Assembly (NCBI GenBank): GCA_000499405.2
Contig: HG738139.1
Location: 12,362,398-12,426,397 of the forward strand
Length of the DNA stretch: 64,000 nucleotides
Origin: Onchocerca volvulus
Lineage: Eukaryota > Nematoda > Chromadorea > Rhabditida > Onchocercidae
Direction: 5' to 3'
The notes under the pieces are model-generated. The model ran no database searches. It was not told where the DNA came from and saw only the letters and a program-made list of their open reading frames with translations. A program made the position numbers and the translations under genes. This document shows, piece by piece, positions 1 through 12,520 of the stretch (positions within the stretch are counted from its first letter, which is position 1; each line of letters opens with the position of its first letter).

Positions 1-175
1 TGAACAGAGACATTTCTCATCATTATAGCTTTAAGCAACATTCCATGTATCATTTCATCTTTTAATTTCGATTTATTTAAAATTCAAAAAAGATATGATT
101 ACCAGTTTTGTAGTTAAATTTTCCTAAAGAATTTGATTATTTCACTTTAAAAAAACTAAAATTGGTACTTTCCAG

Positions 176-3100
176 AAGGAATATCAACGTGCTTTGGCTT
201 GTGGAGATCCGTTAAAACGTAATGAAATCATGCAACGATTAATGGCCAAGGAACCATGGTTTATGCGGAATATGGCAACACATTTGCTTACTGAGAAACA
301 AACTGCTCAACTTGAACAACAGGTTAACTTTTTTTTTTTTTTTCAATTTTCAAAAATTAAAAATTATTTAGTGAAAACAGCCTTATGACATAGTCATGGA
401 ATTTGACCCCTTTGACCTCATTTGACCTTATGGTCAAAGGGATCAAATTCCATGACTATGTCATAAGCTGATTGTTTAAATTTAAATAGACATACGAAAC
501 TGAAAGCAACATGAAAATTGAATTCAATTTTAATTGAATTCAAGCTAAAACTTAAAGTTTGCAGTAAAATTTGGGGTTTTTCCTCAGATGCTTCATTCAA
601 CAATGAACAGATCTTTCAACAAAATAGATTGGTAGGAATTTTAAGATGAAATTTGAAAATATTCAGCGTCCTTGAATAATTATTTAATGAATCATAAGCT
701 ATAATTACAGGCTGAAACGTACGAACGATCAGTAAAAACGTTAAATAACAAGAATATTCAAACTGAAGAGAAATTCTTCGAACCATCATTTTCTGAAGAG
801 ATTCTAAAGTTACAAGTTGGTGACTATCAATTTATTTTACTAAAAAAATTTAGAAATTAAATATCCTAAATAATAATGATAAGTTCTTTCAGGATATGGG
901 GACAAATATTAGTTTTCCAGAAGACGTTCATCTGGAAAGGGAAAAAGAAAATGCACAATGGATGGTGAAAAATAGTGAAGACATTGGGTAATATTTTATG
1001 AGTGTTTTTTAATTGAATTAAAAAACTTCTTGACTTTAAATATTCATTGGAAAAAAATCATGAATTTTCTGGAAATCTACTTTTAATTCACTTTTTATAT
1101 TTTCCCTCCAAAATTTCAACTAAATTCATTTATTTTACTCTTATGGGTAAAATTGTATTGTCGTTAACAATATTTATAAAAACTTTTGAGTTTTTTGAAA
1201 CTTACTAAAAAGTATTTGAATTTTCTAGAAGCACTAATCCATACTCTATTATTGCTCATTAATTCAAAATTTTTTAATGATAAACTACTTTTTAACAAAT
1301 ACTTGATCTATATTTGCAGTGTGCATTCTATGTTTTGCAGAACGGATCGTTTTTCGGTAATGTCTCTAACCTCAAATGTACCAATTTCTGTACAAAACTT
1401 TGGCAGTGATGTAAATTCAGTATCTGAGGTCACATCACTTCCGATGGATCTCACGTAATTTGAAAAATTCATTTGCAATAAATATTTGTTATCTATCGTT
1501 ATAGTTTTCTTCAAATTTGAATATTTTATGTTAGTAATAAATCTTAATCGCGGTTAGCGAATTTCATTTCGTAGCAAAATTTGATAAAATTAATTATTTT
1601 TTTTAATAAAATTTCAGTACGGAAGCTGTTGATCGTAGTGTGCAAGCGCAGATATCATTAGCTGACCACGGAAAACAGATCGAGCGGTCCACTTTAAGTG
1701 GTTGCGCTGTACAAACAGATATTGCACAATTTCAAGTAGATGAAATTATGCTTAAATTACATAATTTACAGGTAAGACTTAATTTTCATATTAGATTTGT
1801 CTTTTAAATTACTGGCGAATTCGAATTAACGTCGAAAATTTTGCGAAGAACGTGTGAATTATTGCTTTTAATATTTTAAGAGTAAAATTCGTCCAAAATT
1901 AATGGATCGCAGCATGGAAACGTCATTGGAAGAGACTAATGTTTTAATCGTAAAAGGAGAAAATCCGGATGATGAAAATTCGAAGCGATTTCTTAAGTAT
2001 ACCGTATCTGCTACGATACCAACACATGTCGTAAGTTAATGAAAATTTTTTCGAGAATATTGGAATCTGAAAAGCTACTTTCAAGTTAGTATTGCTATTT
2101 TATTACAGGATTCTTCAACAGAAACTGAAACATTGGCTCCTAAAATGGTGGAGCAAAGTGTTGCAACGGAAGAAACTAATCATGTATTTCATCGATCCGT
2201 GGAAACAGATGCATGGATGCCACAGATACAGATGCCAGAATGCAGTCGAGCTGTACAAACATTATTTGATGATGATAATGATGAGGTAAGATTTTCAAAT
2301 AATGTTTGGAAATTTTTTAATAAGATTAGAAATGAATTTTTTATCATGAATATTCTATTTATTCAAAATTACTGTAATGTCGAAATTGAGGATTCTCGAG
2401 CATTAGCAGCGAAACGAAAAAAGACGACAAAAATCGGTTCCAGAGATTCATTCTTAATCGAAAATAGGTTTGTTTAAATATTTCAAATGCCTACCAATGA
2501 TGTTTTTTTCGTTGTTGTTCATCAAATTTATCGTTAGAATAGAAATAAATCGACGTAGATTTTCAAAAAAAAATTTTTTTTTTTTGAAGATTTTGTCGTA
2601 AGATTGCGACATCAACCAACTTAAGTTTTATGCGATTGCAATTGGAACATATTCTTTCATTCACTTAGATTATTGTCGTAAATGTTCTGCTAAAAACTAC
2701 TAAAAAGAATTGCTATTCTTCAATTTTTTATTAAATTGGTTGCAGTACGCAGTGTTCATTCGATACAAAAGATGTATGTGATACGGTTGTACAAACGATG
2801 CTTGAAATGAATGATTTTAATCACGATAATTCGGTTGGAAGTAATGTATCAAACGCATCACTTAACGGAAGTATGATTGATTTAAGCGAAAATGAATCGA
2901 AGCCGATGAAACCAGAGCGACAGGTAAAGATGGCTTATTTATTTCAATATTTTTATGAAATGTGAATCTAAATCTTTATGATCGTCCGTTTTTTTATGCC
3001 TTAACAATTCAAAACTATTTCCAAACAAGTTCTTATATTTTAATAATTTAAAATTAATTGAAATAAGATATTATTCCAATTGTTGGTTATCTTTACGGCA

Positions 3101-5268
3101 ATTAATATCATTTAACATGTCTTATGCAAGTTTTCACAAAATTATAGGATCTCGTAATCCAGACCGATGATTCGTATTTGAAAATAGCTCGACGATTGGA
3201 TCAAATTCGAACAAATCGAACTGAAAGTTTACATATTTGTATGGCAAAACCATTGAAGAAAGTAGAAAAAGCTACTGGGTATGCAATAAGTTAGCCTATT
3301 TCTACAAAATTATAATCATTCTAAATCAAATTTAAAGAGCTTTACATCATTCTATATTATTGAGGTCATTTTAATTTTCTAAATAAATGACGTAATCTAA
3401 CTATTTCAAACAAATTAATCAATAAATAATTGAATAATTACACATTCAAAAAAGTGTAATTAACCTGATAAATAATGAATTATACATAAAAGAAGCAAAT
3501 AAGATTTTTATAAATCAGCGAAGTAAAAAAGGAAATGTAGCAAAAATTTGCCATGAAATATTACATAGCATTTTCAGTTCAAATTCTGGTGCCGAAAATG
3601 CAGGTGAAAAAAATGAATTTTATTGGGATCCGGCAGGTAATATAAGGAAAATGAGTCAGACAACTGAAGAACAAAAATTACCATCTAAAAGGTTTTCGTA
3701 TTCTTTTCTGTTTTTTTTTTTTTTTTTAATTTCTCAAATCATCACTCTCTAGCGCATAAATGGTTCATAGTTTCTTAAATTGAATTTAGAATTTTAAATA
3801 AGTTTTATAGGACAATTCCATATTTTACAAACAAAAAAAGTAAACTAGGTTTTCTTAAAGAAATCTGAAATTTCAGTGTTCCAGAAAAAAAGAAAACGAA
3901 GAAATCATATAACATACTAAAAAAAAATGATCGAACGATGAAATCAGATTTTTCAGCAACTAAACATGATGTCAGTTGAATACGCTGTTTAACAATTTCT
4001 ATTGTTTCCATTTTGTCGAACAAAAAAAAAAAAAAGAAAAAAATAAAAATTCTTACTTGTTGTCACTGCCACATTTTGATAGATATCTGCGAATTTTTTC
4101 ACAATTGTTACAATGAATGAATCTGAGGGCAAATTTTGTACTTTTTTCATTTATTTCTTCAAGCTTTTCTCTTATCTTACTTTTATTCCTACCACACAAT
4201 TGTGGAAATGTCGCAGTTGTCATACACAGCAACTAACTACTTTGTCACTTTTCCATTATTTGCCACAATGTGCACTGGATCATTTTTCCAGCAATATAAA
4301 ATTATTATCACAGTTGTTCTAGCACTTTGAGAGGCGATCTTAATATTATTGTCATTATAACTACTGGTCAATTTTGAAGCAAACAGCAATTTAAAATGAT
4401 TATTCCAATCATTAATCAACACTGCACACTAAGAACAGATCATATATATTGCATTTTTATCACTTCAATGGTCCACTGTTAACGGGTACCAGTTAACATT
4501 GATAACATTGATGATGATACGAAAGCTTCCAGCGATTTCAATATGATTCATTTTCAAATCAGACCAATAACAATGATTCCGATAAAGCTTATTGGTTATC
4601 AATGATTTTCTTTCATAATACTAATCTTTAAGCAATATTATTTGAAATACATTTCTTCAAAAGTTTCCTGATCTGAAAAAATTTCTTATGTCAATTTTTT
4701 CACACGAAAGAGTTTGATGATTTGTGAAATCACTTCACTTCATTCATTGCTTCCAGAATGCTGAGCATTAAGAAAAGTAAGCAATCACCTTTATTAACTG
4801 TCACATTTATGACTAGCAACAGGTGACTATTTCGTCTTTATTTAAGTCAGTTGTTGTTATGATTACTTTAACTGATAAAAATTGCTTAAAATTGTTTAAA
4901 TAATTTATAAAATTGCTCAATTTCTTTTCTTTTTTTTTCCAGTAAATTGCTTAAATAATTTATAAACATTTTAGTTCCGATTATACAAATCGCGTTCCAT
5001 TTCACCAAAAATTCAGCAACAAAAGCCGTCACAAAATTTGTTTCTCACTCGTAAGCAATCATTACCACTTACTATACAATCTGGTAAAGTAAGCGATTTC
5101 ATTTGGTATCATGAGATGGGTATCCACAATCCAGGAACACCGGAAGGTCTTAAAGCATCTCAAACGACAATTATCGATATGCGGAAAAGAAATGCTACCA
5201 ATGATATTATTGATAAGAAAAACAACGATAGAATCAAACTTAATCGCAGTATTTTCGAAAAAATCTGA
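176..5268 (+). CDS. Protein with repeated I/V-Q-T (LC8-like) motifs, 5' end outside window
   Basis: Thirteen exons chain in perfect phase: 176-322, 711-815, 893-987, 1341-1454, 1618-1771, 1881-2030, 2109-2285, 2391-2467, 2746-2923, 3148-3278, 3578-3691, 3877-3970, 4975-5268 (TGA). They give 609 residues; the true start lies before base 1. I recognise no enzyme domain. The protein is rich in S, T, D, E, N and K and looks largely disordered. It carries short motifs of one kind: NIQTEE, AVQTDI, AVQTLF, VVQTML and VIQTDD, plus related RSVQAQ, RSMETS and RSVETD. These resemble the T/V/I-Q-T core bound by dynein light chain LC8, so a multivalent scaffold is an inference, not a family assignment. 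Exon 12 could also end at its own TGA (3971-3979) if the 1-kb last intron is retained. The final exon has a possible internal donor near 5091. Confidence 0.75.
382..467. repeat. Intronic hairpin, 36-bp arms, 14-nt loop
   Basis: Arm 382-417 and arm 432-467 are reverse complements over 36 bases with one mismatch. The loop is 418-431. The hairpin sits inside the first visible intron of the IQT-motif gene. Such a long, almost perfect stem could be a MITE-like element or a small-RNA precursor. The sequence alone does not decide which. Confidence 0.85.
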
Positions 5269-5645
5269 TAATCTTATGAATTCTAATTTGTCAATGCTAA
5301 TTGTACTATTTCCTCTGCACTTTATTAAGCAAATAAAATCATTCGTTGAAATATCACTTTACTTACCGTTCCGCATTATATCACAACTAGTTGGATCGGC
5401 CCACGCAAAGCGTAGCCGGATTCAAATGCAACGTTGTGTCAAAATTTCAAAGCAATCAATGACGAACTAAAGCTACAAAGAAACTTGCGTTTTAATTCTT
5501 TTAGGTTGTAAATTGTGAAGCATAAAAACTAGTATAATTTACATGTTTCCAACTGTTGATAAAAGCTCAGTTGCTAACAGTGACAGTAATTATATAAAAA
5601 TTCAATTATACCCTGCGGTCGTAAGGACGACGCATTTTCCCGACA

Positions 5646-8260
5646 ATGAAAGTGAGCTGTTCAAATAAATAGCTCAATATAATAGTACTAAACTGAAAAT
5701 AAGATTTATATTCGGAATCAAAAGCTTCCCAAATAAAATACTCCGCAATTGGATCACGAATCTTAAACTCATTCGATATTTTCAAAAATTTGGAATTTTT
5801 TTCTTTTTGTTAATGGACCTTTGTTTTTTTCTTTGGCTCATCTTAATCTATGAATATGAAATCATCATTTACTTTTCACTTTCTGATTAAGAATTATTAA
5901 TATTTCACCAAAAAATAGCTAACTCAAGATAATAAAGCTTGTATCTAATTCTAACAAAATTTCCAGTCTGAAACCGATATAACACAATCTGATAAGCGAA
6001 CTATCAATTTATTATCACAGGATGGAGAAAAGATAACAGTTGATATGGATATTATATCACAATCAAAAACTATCAAAAATATGCTAACAGGTAGAATCAC
6101 TTCCGACCAGTGTAATTTTTTTTATTTCAAGCATAAGATATTTGTTTCTAATTTTAAATTAAAAATATTTGATTTTAGATTTAAAATAGTTGAATTGATA
6201 TAAAAGTTTAACAGAAGTACAGAATGATAAATTTCATACATTTTTCAAAGTACAATTAAGATTTACTGATCGATCAAGTTGATGAATCGCAGCCAGCTTT
6301 TGATCTGCCTGTGCAGTTACCAGCTAAAACTATTAAAAAGGTCTTGTTTTTTTCATTTACAAAATAGCAAATGGTAAACAAATTTTTTGCAAGCTTATGT
6401 ATAGCCGAAAAATCTGGAAACACTACACATTTTATGTTAAAATGATTGATTTTACTCTATCACAAATGCAAGAAATATCGGAATTCTAATATTGGCTTAA
6501 AAAGAAGTACAATAAATTTTTATATTTCTATCCCAGCAAATAGCTTTAATATTTCAATTGAAATTAACAAAAAACTTCGACGATACTTCGAAGACACAGC
6601 TGATTGAATTGTTTTGCTGGAAAAATTGAAGCGACAAACTAATAAGTTTGATAAATGGTTAAATTTAGGAAAATTTCACAAAATGCAGGAAGTTTCGACG
6701 CTTACTATGCAAGCATTTCACTTGGCTATTATTTGATAGGATGAGATGTTGAATTTTACTTCACATGATAGTAACTCATTAATATATGTTAAACGAAAGG
6801 TAAATGATGACAGATAAAGCGTTCTTAGATTTTACAGTGAAAATTATATGATCCACATGATAAAAGATTTTAAAAAAAATTGCTTTTTATCCTGAAAAAA
6901 TTCTATAAATCCAGACAAATAGATTAATTAAAAGATTTTCTGGAAAATAGCATCATTGATTATGAGATAAAGAAAAAACTCTAATTTGATATTTCATAGA
7001 ATTTATTGCATTATAAATAATTTTTCTTCCCAATAAGGTTATTTTATTAGCATTCATTTATTTCAATTAATAAATATATTTATTTTTTCGGAATTTTCTT
7101 TCTTTTAAATTATAAAAATTGAACTTGCGTTGCTTGCTAATTTCAAAAAAAGATAAAATTAAAATTTCCAATTTAAATATTTCATAATAATAGAAGATTT
7201 ATTTTTACCATTTTTAAGCCAATACTGAAATCCCTATGTTTCTTATATTTAGAATGACAGTGAAATACATCATTCCAGTACAATCAATATAAAATTATTC
7301 CGATGTATTTTAAAATATGTAAAAGCGAATTTACAAATTTTTGCCTTACATTCTCCAGCCTTCCTGAATGATTTTTTTAATTAAAATTTTGGTCTGAAAT
7401 TTTCAGGGAGACTGAACAAAGAAACATCTCAGAATTTAAAATAACAAGAAAACTAATAAATAATTGCATAAGAAATTGAAATAAATGATGTTAATTAAAA
7501 ATTTTATTAAAGATTGATTTGTCTTAAAGTAAATCAAAACCTTTCGTTTCATTAAGCAAGATCATCGATGTTTTCTGATGAATTTCAAAATCTGAAGGTT
7601 TTGAGCTGGTGTACGCATCAAGCACATCTTACTGCCACTGAAGAGCAATCAGAAGAAGAAAAAGTTTGGCGACAAAATTTTCTTGCTATACCGGACAATA
7701 ATGAACTTTTCGAACTTGTTCAGGTCACTAAAGTCCAATATTACTACTTATTTGAAAATTCAAAAAATAATCAAATTTAGCGACAAACAATTCAAGGCAG
7801 CGAATTATTTGGACGTTGGCGATTTGCTTTCCGCTGGATGCAAAACTATCGCAAGTCATATCAAGGGAAAAACTGTTGAGGAGTTACGAGCTTTTTTCAA
7901 CATCGAAAATGACTTTACACCTGAAGAAGAGGCTCGTGTAAGTCAAAAAACGAACGTTTATTCCAGAATTCGTAGTATGAACAGAATTCTTATCAAAATC
8001 GATCGAAATAAGTTAAAGTGGATTTTATGAACTTTAAAAAATAATGAGCAATAATTTTTGAATATTTTTTCTATCAATATGGCAAGTTCTATCGCTTGGA
8101 ATAATCCACCTGTTAATAAATTAATTTCATTTCAAGATAAAAATAATCTTACAAGCATTTTCTATAATCGAAGAAAAAGTATAACATTGTCAAATATTTC
8201 GGAACAATTAAGTTAAAGTTTTTTCAGATTCGAGAAGAAAATGCTTGGTGTGAAATGTAA
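5646..8260 (+). CDS. skr: SKP1-like SCF ubiquitin ligase subunit
   Basis: SKP1 joins F-box proteins to cullin-1 in SCF ubiquitin ligases. Exons: probable 5646-5651, then 5967-6090, 6261-6340, 7598-7723, 7797-7937 and 8228-8260 (TAA), about 169 residues against about 163 for the family. The N-terminal BTB/POZ-like part has [13 protein letters not shown] and SKTIKNMLT. Further on come [13 protein letters not shown], the AANYLD helix, [20 protein letters not shown] and the family's C-terminal ENAWCEM. Exon joins at 6090/6261 (phase 1) and the rest (phase 0) are consistent. The weak point is the start: the exon at 5967 has no suitable ATG, and the best upstream candidate is a two-codon exon, ATG AAA followed by GTGAGC. 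Nematodes carry many Skp1-related (skr) paralogues, so the exact orthologue is not assigned. The 1.26-kb third intron (6341-7597) shows no coding signal. Confidence 0.9.
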
Positions 8261-8633
8261 GAATTGGATGGCTTAAATTTTAATTCAAAAAATCAATTGT
8301 AGCAGATCAAAAATATTTTTTTGTGCCGAGAATGAAACAAAAATAAATTTTAATTTCGAAGATTTCTTCATTATTTACAATAGAAGGATGTAGATGCTGT
8401 TATGTGGGAATTGACCATGTTAAGTTAAGATAAGCAGACTTCTGGAGGAGATTTGAAACCAAGATTGATCAAAATAAGATGATAAGCTTGCTCTTGAAGA
8501 AGTTTTAGAAGCGGTTAATGATCTAATTTTCTCTGCTGATTCATTCAAACTTCTGTTAGCAAATACATTTATCCTGTTGTTTGAAAATTTTTTACAAAAA
8601 AATTGTCTGTTCACTGATCGCAAGAATAAAAAG

Positions 8634-8684
8634 TGATAAAAATCAATTTCTTAAAATAAAAATGATAAAAATCAATTTCTTAAA
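8634..8684. repeat. Short direct repeat between convergent genes
   Basis: A 22-base AT-rich unit (TGATAAAAATCAATTTC..) occurs at 8634-8655 and 8663-8684, a period of 29. It lies in the 464-base gap between the SKP1 and SDS22 stop codons. No other element is visible in that gap. Confidence 0.8.
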
Positions 8685-8724
8685 TTGTAATCATCAAAAT
8701 TTCATTTGCCAATGAGTTATGTCT

Positions 8725-11493
8725 TCACTGGTTGCTATTTTCTGCTTCCTGAAATTTTAATAGATGTCATCAATCTTTTCTATTTGAAAGATAAAAATTA
8801 ACACTTGAAATTAGCAAGCCATTAAAATAAATGAATTTAAAAAAATTTAAACTTACACGACAATAGGTAGCATCAAGTTTCTCAATTTGTGGCAACATAC
8901 GAATTACTTTGCCTCGATAGGTGCTATTTTCCGAAAATGGATTCATCTCCAAATAGACCAATTTCAAATTTGGCAATTGAACTAACTCATTTATATCCGC
9001 CATATCGTCCAACTAAATTTAATGTTAAATGAAAAATGAAATTAAATTGTAAAATGAAATTAAATGAAAAATGTTAAATGAAAGAATTTCATTCGATAAT
9101 ATTTCTAGCTGAAATGAAAACAATAAATAATATATTTAATTTGTACGAATGAACTTTTTATTAATTTTTAGGAGAAAAATTTTTTCAAACGAAAATTTTT
9201 TTTTTTTGCACGAATGCATTCAAATTGATTTAGTCATAGGGTAAAGAAATTGATTGATCTCAAATTTGAATAATCACTTTTTGCAAACCTGATTCTTTTT
9301 AGCCCAAAAATCAGTAAGTTTATGAAGATGATGAATATTTGAAATAGAACGAAGACGATTATAGTTTAAATCAAGAATTTCCAAATTCATATTAGTTTTC
9401 AGACCCGTGATATATTGTATGCCGTTTTGTGATAGATATAATTCTCGAAGTGTTATTAAATTATCCAAACCCTACAAAATTATTTCATTAAATTTAAAAA
9501 TTTCAATTTTCACAAACTATTTTATGATAAGAGATGAGAACATAAAAAAACATTACTCCATTATAGATCCTTGTAAAAGTTTGATCAAGGTAGTTGACAT
9601 ATTATATATACTTTGAAAAAAATGAAGGAAAAGAATTTTTACAATAATTTGCAGTTTTTTCAGCAATTCTTACGGTAATCTAGTTTTCACGGCTTCCGAT
9701 ACTGCCGGAAGAATACTTCTTCATAAAATTCTAGCTAATTATTGGTTATGGTGATTTGATTTTTACGGTAATTTTTACATTAAATTAGTTTTTTATGGTT
9801 TCTTATATTGTTGGAAAAAATTAAAACTAAAAGTTGGTAATATTCTAATTCAAATTATTGTATTTATATATTTTTAATTTGACTTTATATTTATGATGGT
9901 TAAGTTTTTTTTTTTTCTTCGCATAAATAGATATGAAATTGAGCATTTCAGGATGGGAGCAAAATAATTTTAAATTTGAAACTCTAAATGACTTCACATC
10001 TCAACCATAAGCAGTTATCAATGTTATCGATTGAATTTAATAATAAATGAAAAATAAAAATGAGCAATTAAAATATGAAACCTTTATTTCTAGAATGGCA
10101 TTTGCAGGAAGACTAAGCACTTCAATTTGTTTCAGCATATCCAAATTTTCAATTTCAACAATTTGATTGGCGCCCAAAAATAGTCTTTTAATTTTACAAT
10201 TATTTGAAAGATTTTCTATTTTTTTGATTCGATTATCGCCAAGTTCCAAGTATTCCAATTCAGTAAGCTAAAACAACAAGCAAGTCATTCAGGTGCTAAT
10301 CATTTTTTCAAATTATTTCGATAAATTTGCTGGAAACAAGTATTTTTTTTTCAGAAACGATTAACTCATTAAAAATGAAGAATAGTTATGACAAAAAAAG
10401 TTTTTCGTACTAATCACCTCCTCAAGTCCTTGAATTTTTTCAATTTTGTTGTGAACAAAATAAGCATTTTTAAGTTTTTTCAATGATGATAGATTTTCTA
10501 AAACTGTGATACGATTGAAAGACAAGTCTAACGATTCCAAATTGACCAATTCATCCAAATTCTCGATTTTACTGATCTAAATTTGCACAAATTTCATTAA
10601 TGGGAAATTTGTTTGTTTGTTCATTTATATTGATCTGTAACAATATTTTCGTAATTTCTAACAAGGAAATTTATTAAAATGATCTGAAACCTGATTATCA
10701 TAAAGATCGAGCTCGACTAGTGTAACAAGCACATGTAAATTTTCAATTTTTTTGATCAAATTCCAACGCAAACACAAATATTCGATGCTGTGTAAAAAGT
10801 CAAAATTCTCAATTTTCCTAATTCGATATCGTGTTAAATCGAGTTCTTTAGTACTCGGATCAACCTATAAGAAAATTAAATTTAAAAAAAAATTAAATCA
10901 ATTTTTCAGCATTCTTTATTGCAAGATTTAGAAAAGTATTAATTCGGTACCTTTTTTTCCTTTTCTTTTTTTTTTTTTAAATTTAGCCTTCATTTATGAC
11001 ATTGAGAGGACAGCAATGAAGAATTGCGAAAAGTACAGTAATATATTTTGAAATATTATGGTAAGCAAAAATTAAATTTTCTTAAAATTAAAATAAAATT
11101 TTAATTTTACAGTATCTTCATTAAACTACGCAATATTTCGAAATGCACGAGTAAACTAATTATGCTTATCACTTCAAAATGTTTGGATATCTAATCAATG
11201 CTATCTAATTACTGATTGCATTGATGTTTGTCCTTATCTAATATCAAACCTCTTTGTCACAAGTAACTTTTGAAATGATAATGATAAGTACATGTATGAA
11301 GTTGTTAATTAAAAGATGATAAGTAAAAGAATTGCAAAATAATCGCATATTTCATTTTTCATGATGAATAATTAATATAAAATGGGTTAAGAAAGGATAA
11401 TACTTCAAGAAATTCAATATTTTGATCTTCGCATTGATCACCTTCTCCAGTTTCTGCGACATTCGTAGAAGACGACGTATCAGCAGCACACAT
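8725..11493 (-). CDS. sds-22: SDS22, leucine-rich PP1 regulatory subunit
   Basis: SDS22 (PPP1R7) binds the catalytic subunit of protein phosphatase 1 and controls its maturation and localisation. Exons on the minus strand: 11404-11493, 10691-10864, 10418-10576, 10082-10267, 9289-9471, 8857-9012, 8725-8748; all joins are phase 0, giving 323 residues. After a short acidic N-terminus there is a run of 22-residue SDS22-type leucine-rich repeats, with units such as IENLHVLVTLVELDLYDNQ, LESLDLSFNRI, LEYLELGDNRI and LRELYLSQNGI. It ends with the family's cap (VYLEMNPF, YRGKVIRMLPQIEKLDATY). The last exon codes only seven residues. The chosen ATG lies two bases after a TTTCGCAG acceptor (11496-11497), a likely spliced-leader site. 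The gene is convergent with the SKP1 gene. Confidence 0.95.
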
Positions 11494-11497
11494 TTCT

Positions 11498-12520
11498 GCG
11501 AAATGAATTGCGCATACTATTTCTTTTCTCATAAGTATAATGTTTTTAAAGTAATGCAAATTTTTTTTTAATTATGCAAATCTTTTCAATTTCCATATGT
11601 CTATGAAAAATCGATAATCATTTTGACTGTATCTTCGCAAAAATTTTGCAAGAAATTTGAGCCTATGAATTCATCAAAAGAAAAAATATTCAGCAAGAAT
11701 CTGCCGATCTACCGGAATTTACCAAGTGTAGGAATCTGATGGTAAAGAAAATGTGCTATTTTTTTTTTTTTCGGATATTACAGCCTATTAGAGCTATTTG
11801 CTTACAATATTTCGAATTTCGGTGAGAGTTCAAATATTGGGAAACCAAAAAAAAAGGAAAAAATGATGTATATGCATTGACAGTTCAAGAATAGAGTTAA
11901 AAAAGTTTGAAAAGTCTTTCTCGAGAATTCATTACTCTCGAGAATTCTTTGAAAGACTACATTCTATTTGAAATTTTCCTCTCTTTATTTCAGTAAAATT
12001 TTAATAGAAATCAATTGGTTTTGTCATTTTTTATACATTATTAATCTTTTTTAATATAAATCTGTGATAGTATAATTGTAAATAAACAGCAATTATTACG
12101 AATTATTATTATTATCAGACAAAAGTAACAATGATAATTATCATTTATCATTAATGATAAATGATAATTATGAGAAAGATTGTAATGATCTTTTTAATAT
12201 ATTGTTGTCACACATGATAAGCACAAATGTATCCCTGATTTACTACATGTCTTTGTCTGTGCGTGAAATTCGTATATGAACTTTTAAAATCACGCCACAT
12301 GCCACCTGAAATTTAATTTTTAAATTGATCAGAATTTTTCTTCTAAATTTTTTCCGTTAAAATGCCTTTTAGCGCATTTCATTGAATGTGATAAGAACAG
12401 CAATGTTATGTGTTCAATTTTTTGATATAATTTATATAGTTAATCGAATTAGCATTAGCATTTCATTTAAGATTTCAAAATTTTTAATCGAGAATCGAAA
12501 AATAAACTAAGGTTTGCAAT
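11498..12520. other. Intergenic region upstream of sds-22
   Basis: No coding exon is visible. It holds a compound repeat at 11912-11957 (two TCTCGAGAATTC copies bracketed by GTCTTTC and GAAAGAC) and the 38-bp palindrome at 12134-12171. It separates the sds-22 start from the 3' end of the lectin gene, which is on the same strand. Confidence 0.7.
12134..12171. repeat. 38-bp perfect palindrome made of GATA-type sites
   Basis: The 38 bases equal their own reverse complement. The palindrome is built from TTATCA on the left and TGATAA on the right, two of each, the core of nematode GATA-factor sites. It lies about 640 bases upstream of the sds-22 start codon. A regulatory role is inference; a simple cruciform-prone AT repeat is the alternative. 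Confidence 0.85.

Noticed and set aside
1308..1514. Minus-strand frame opposite exon 4 of the IQT-motif gene
   Set aside because: It mirrors a supported coding exon; no signal of its own.
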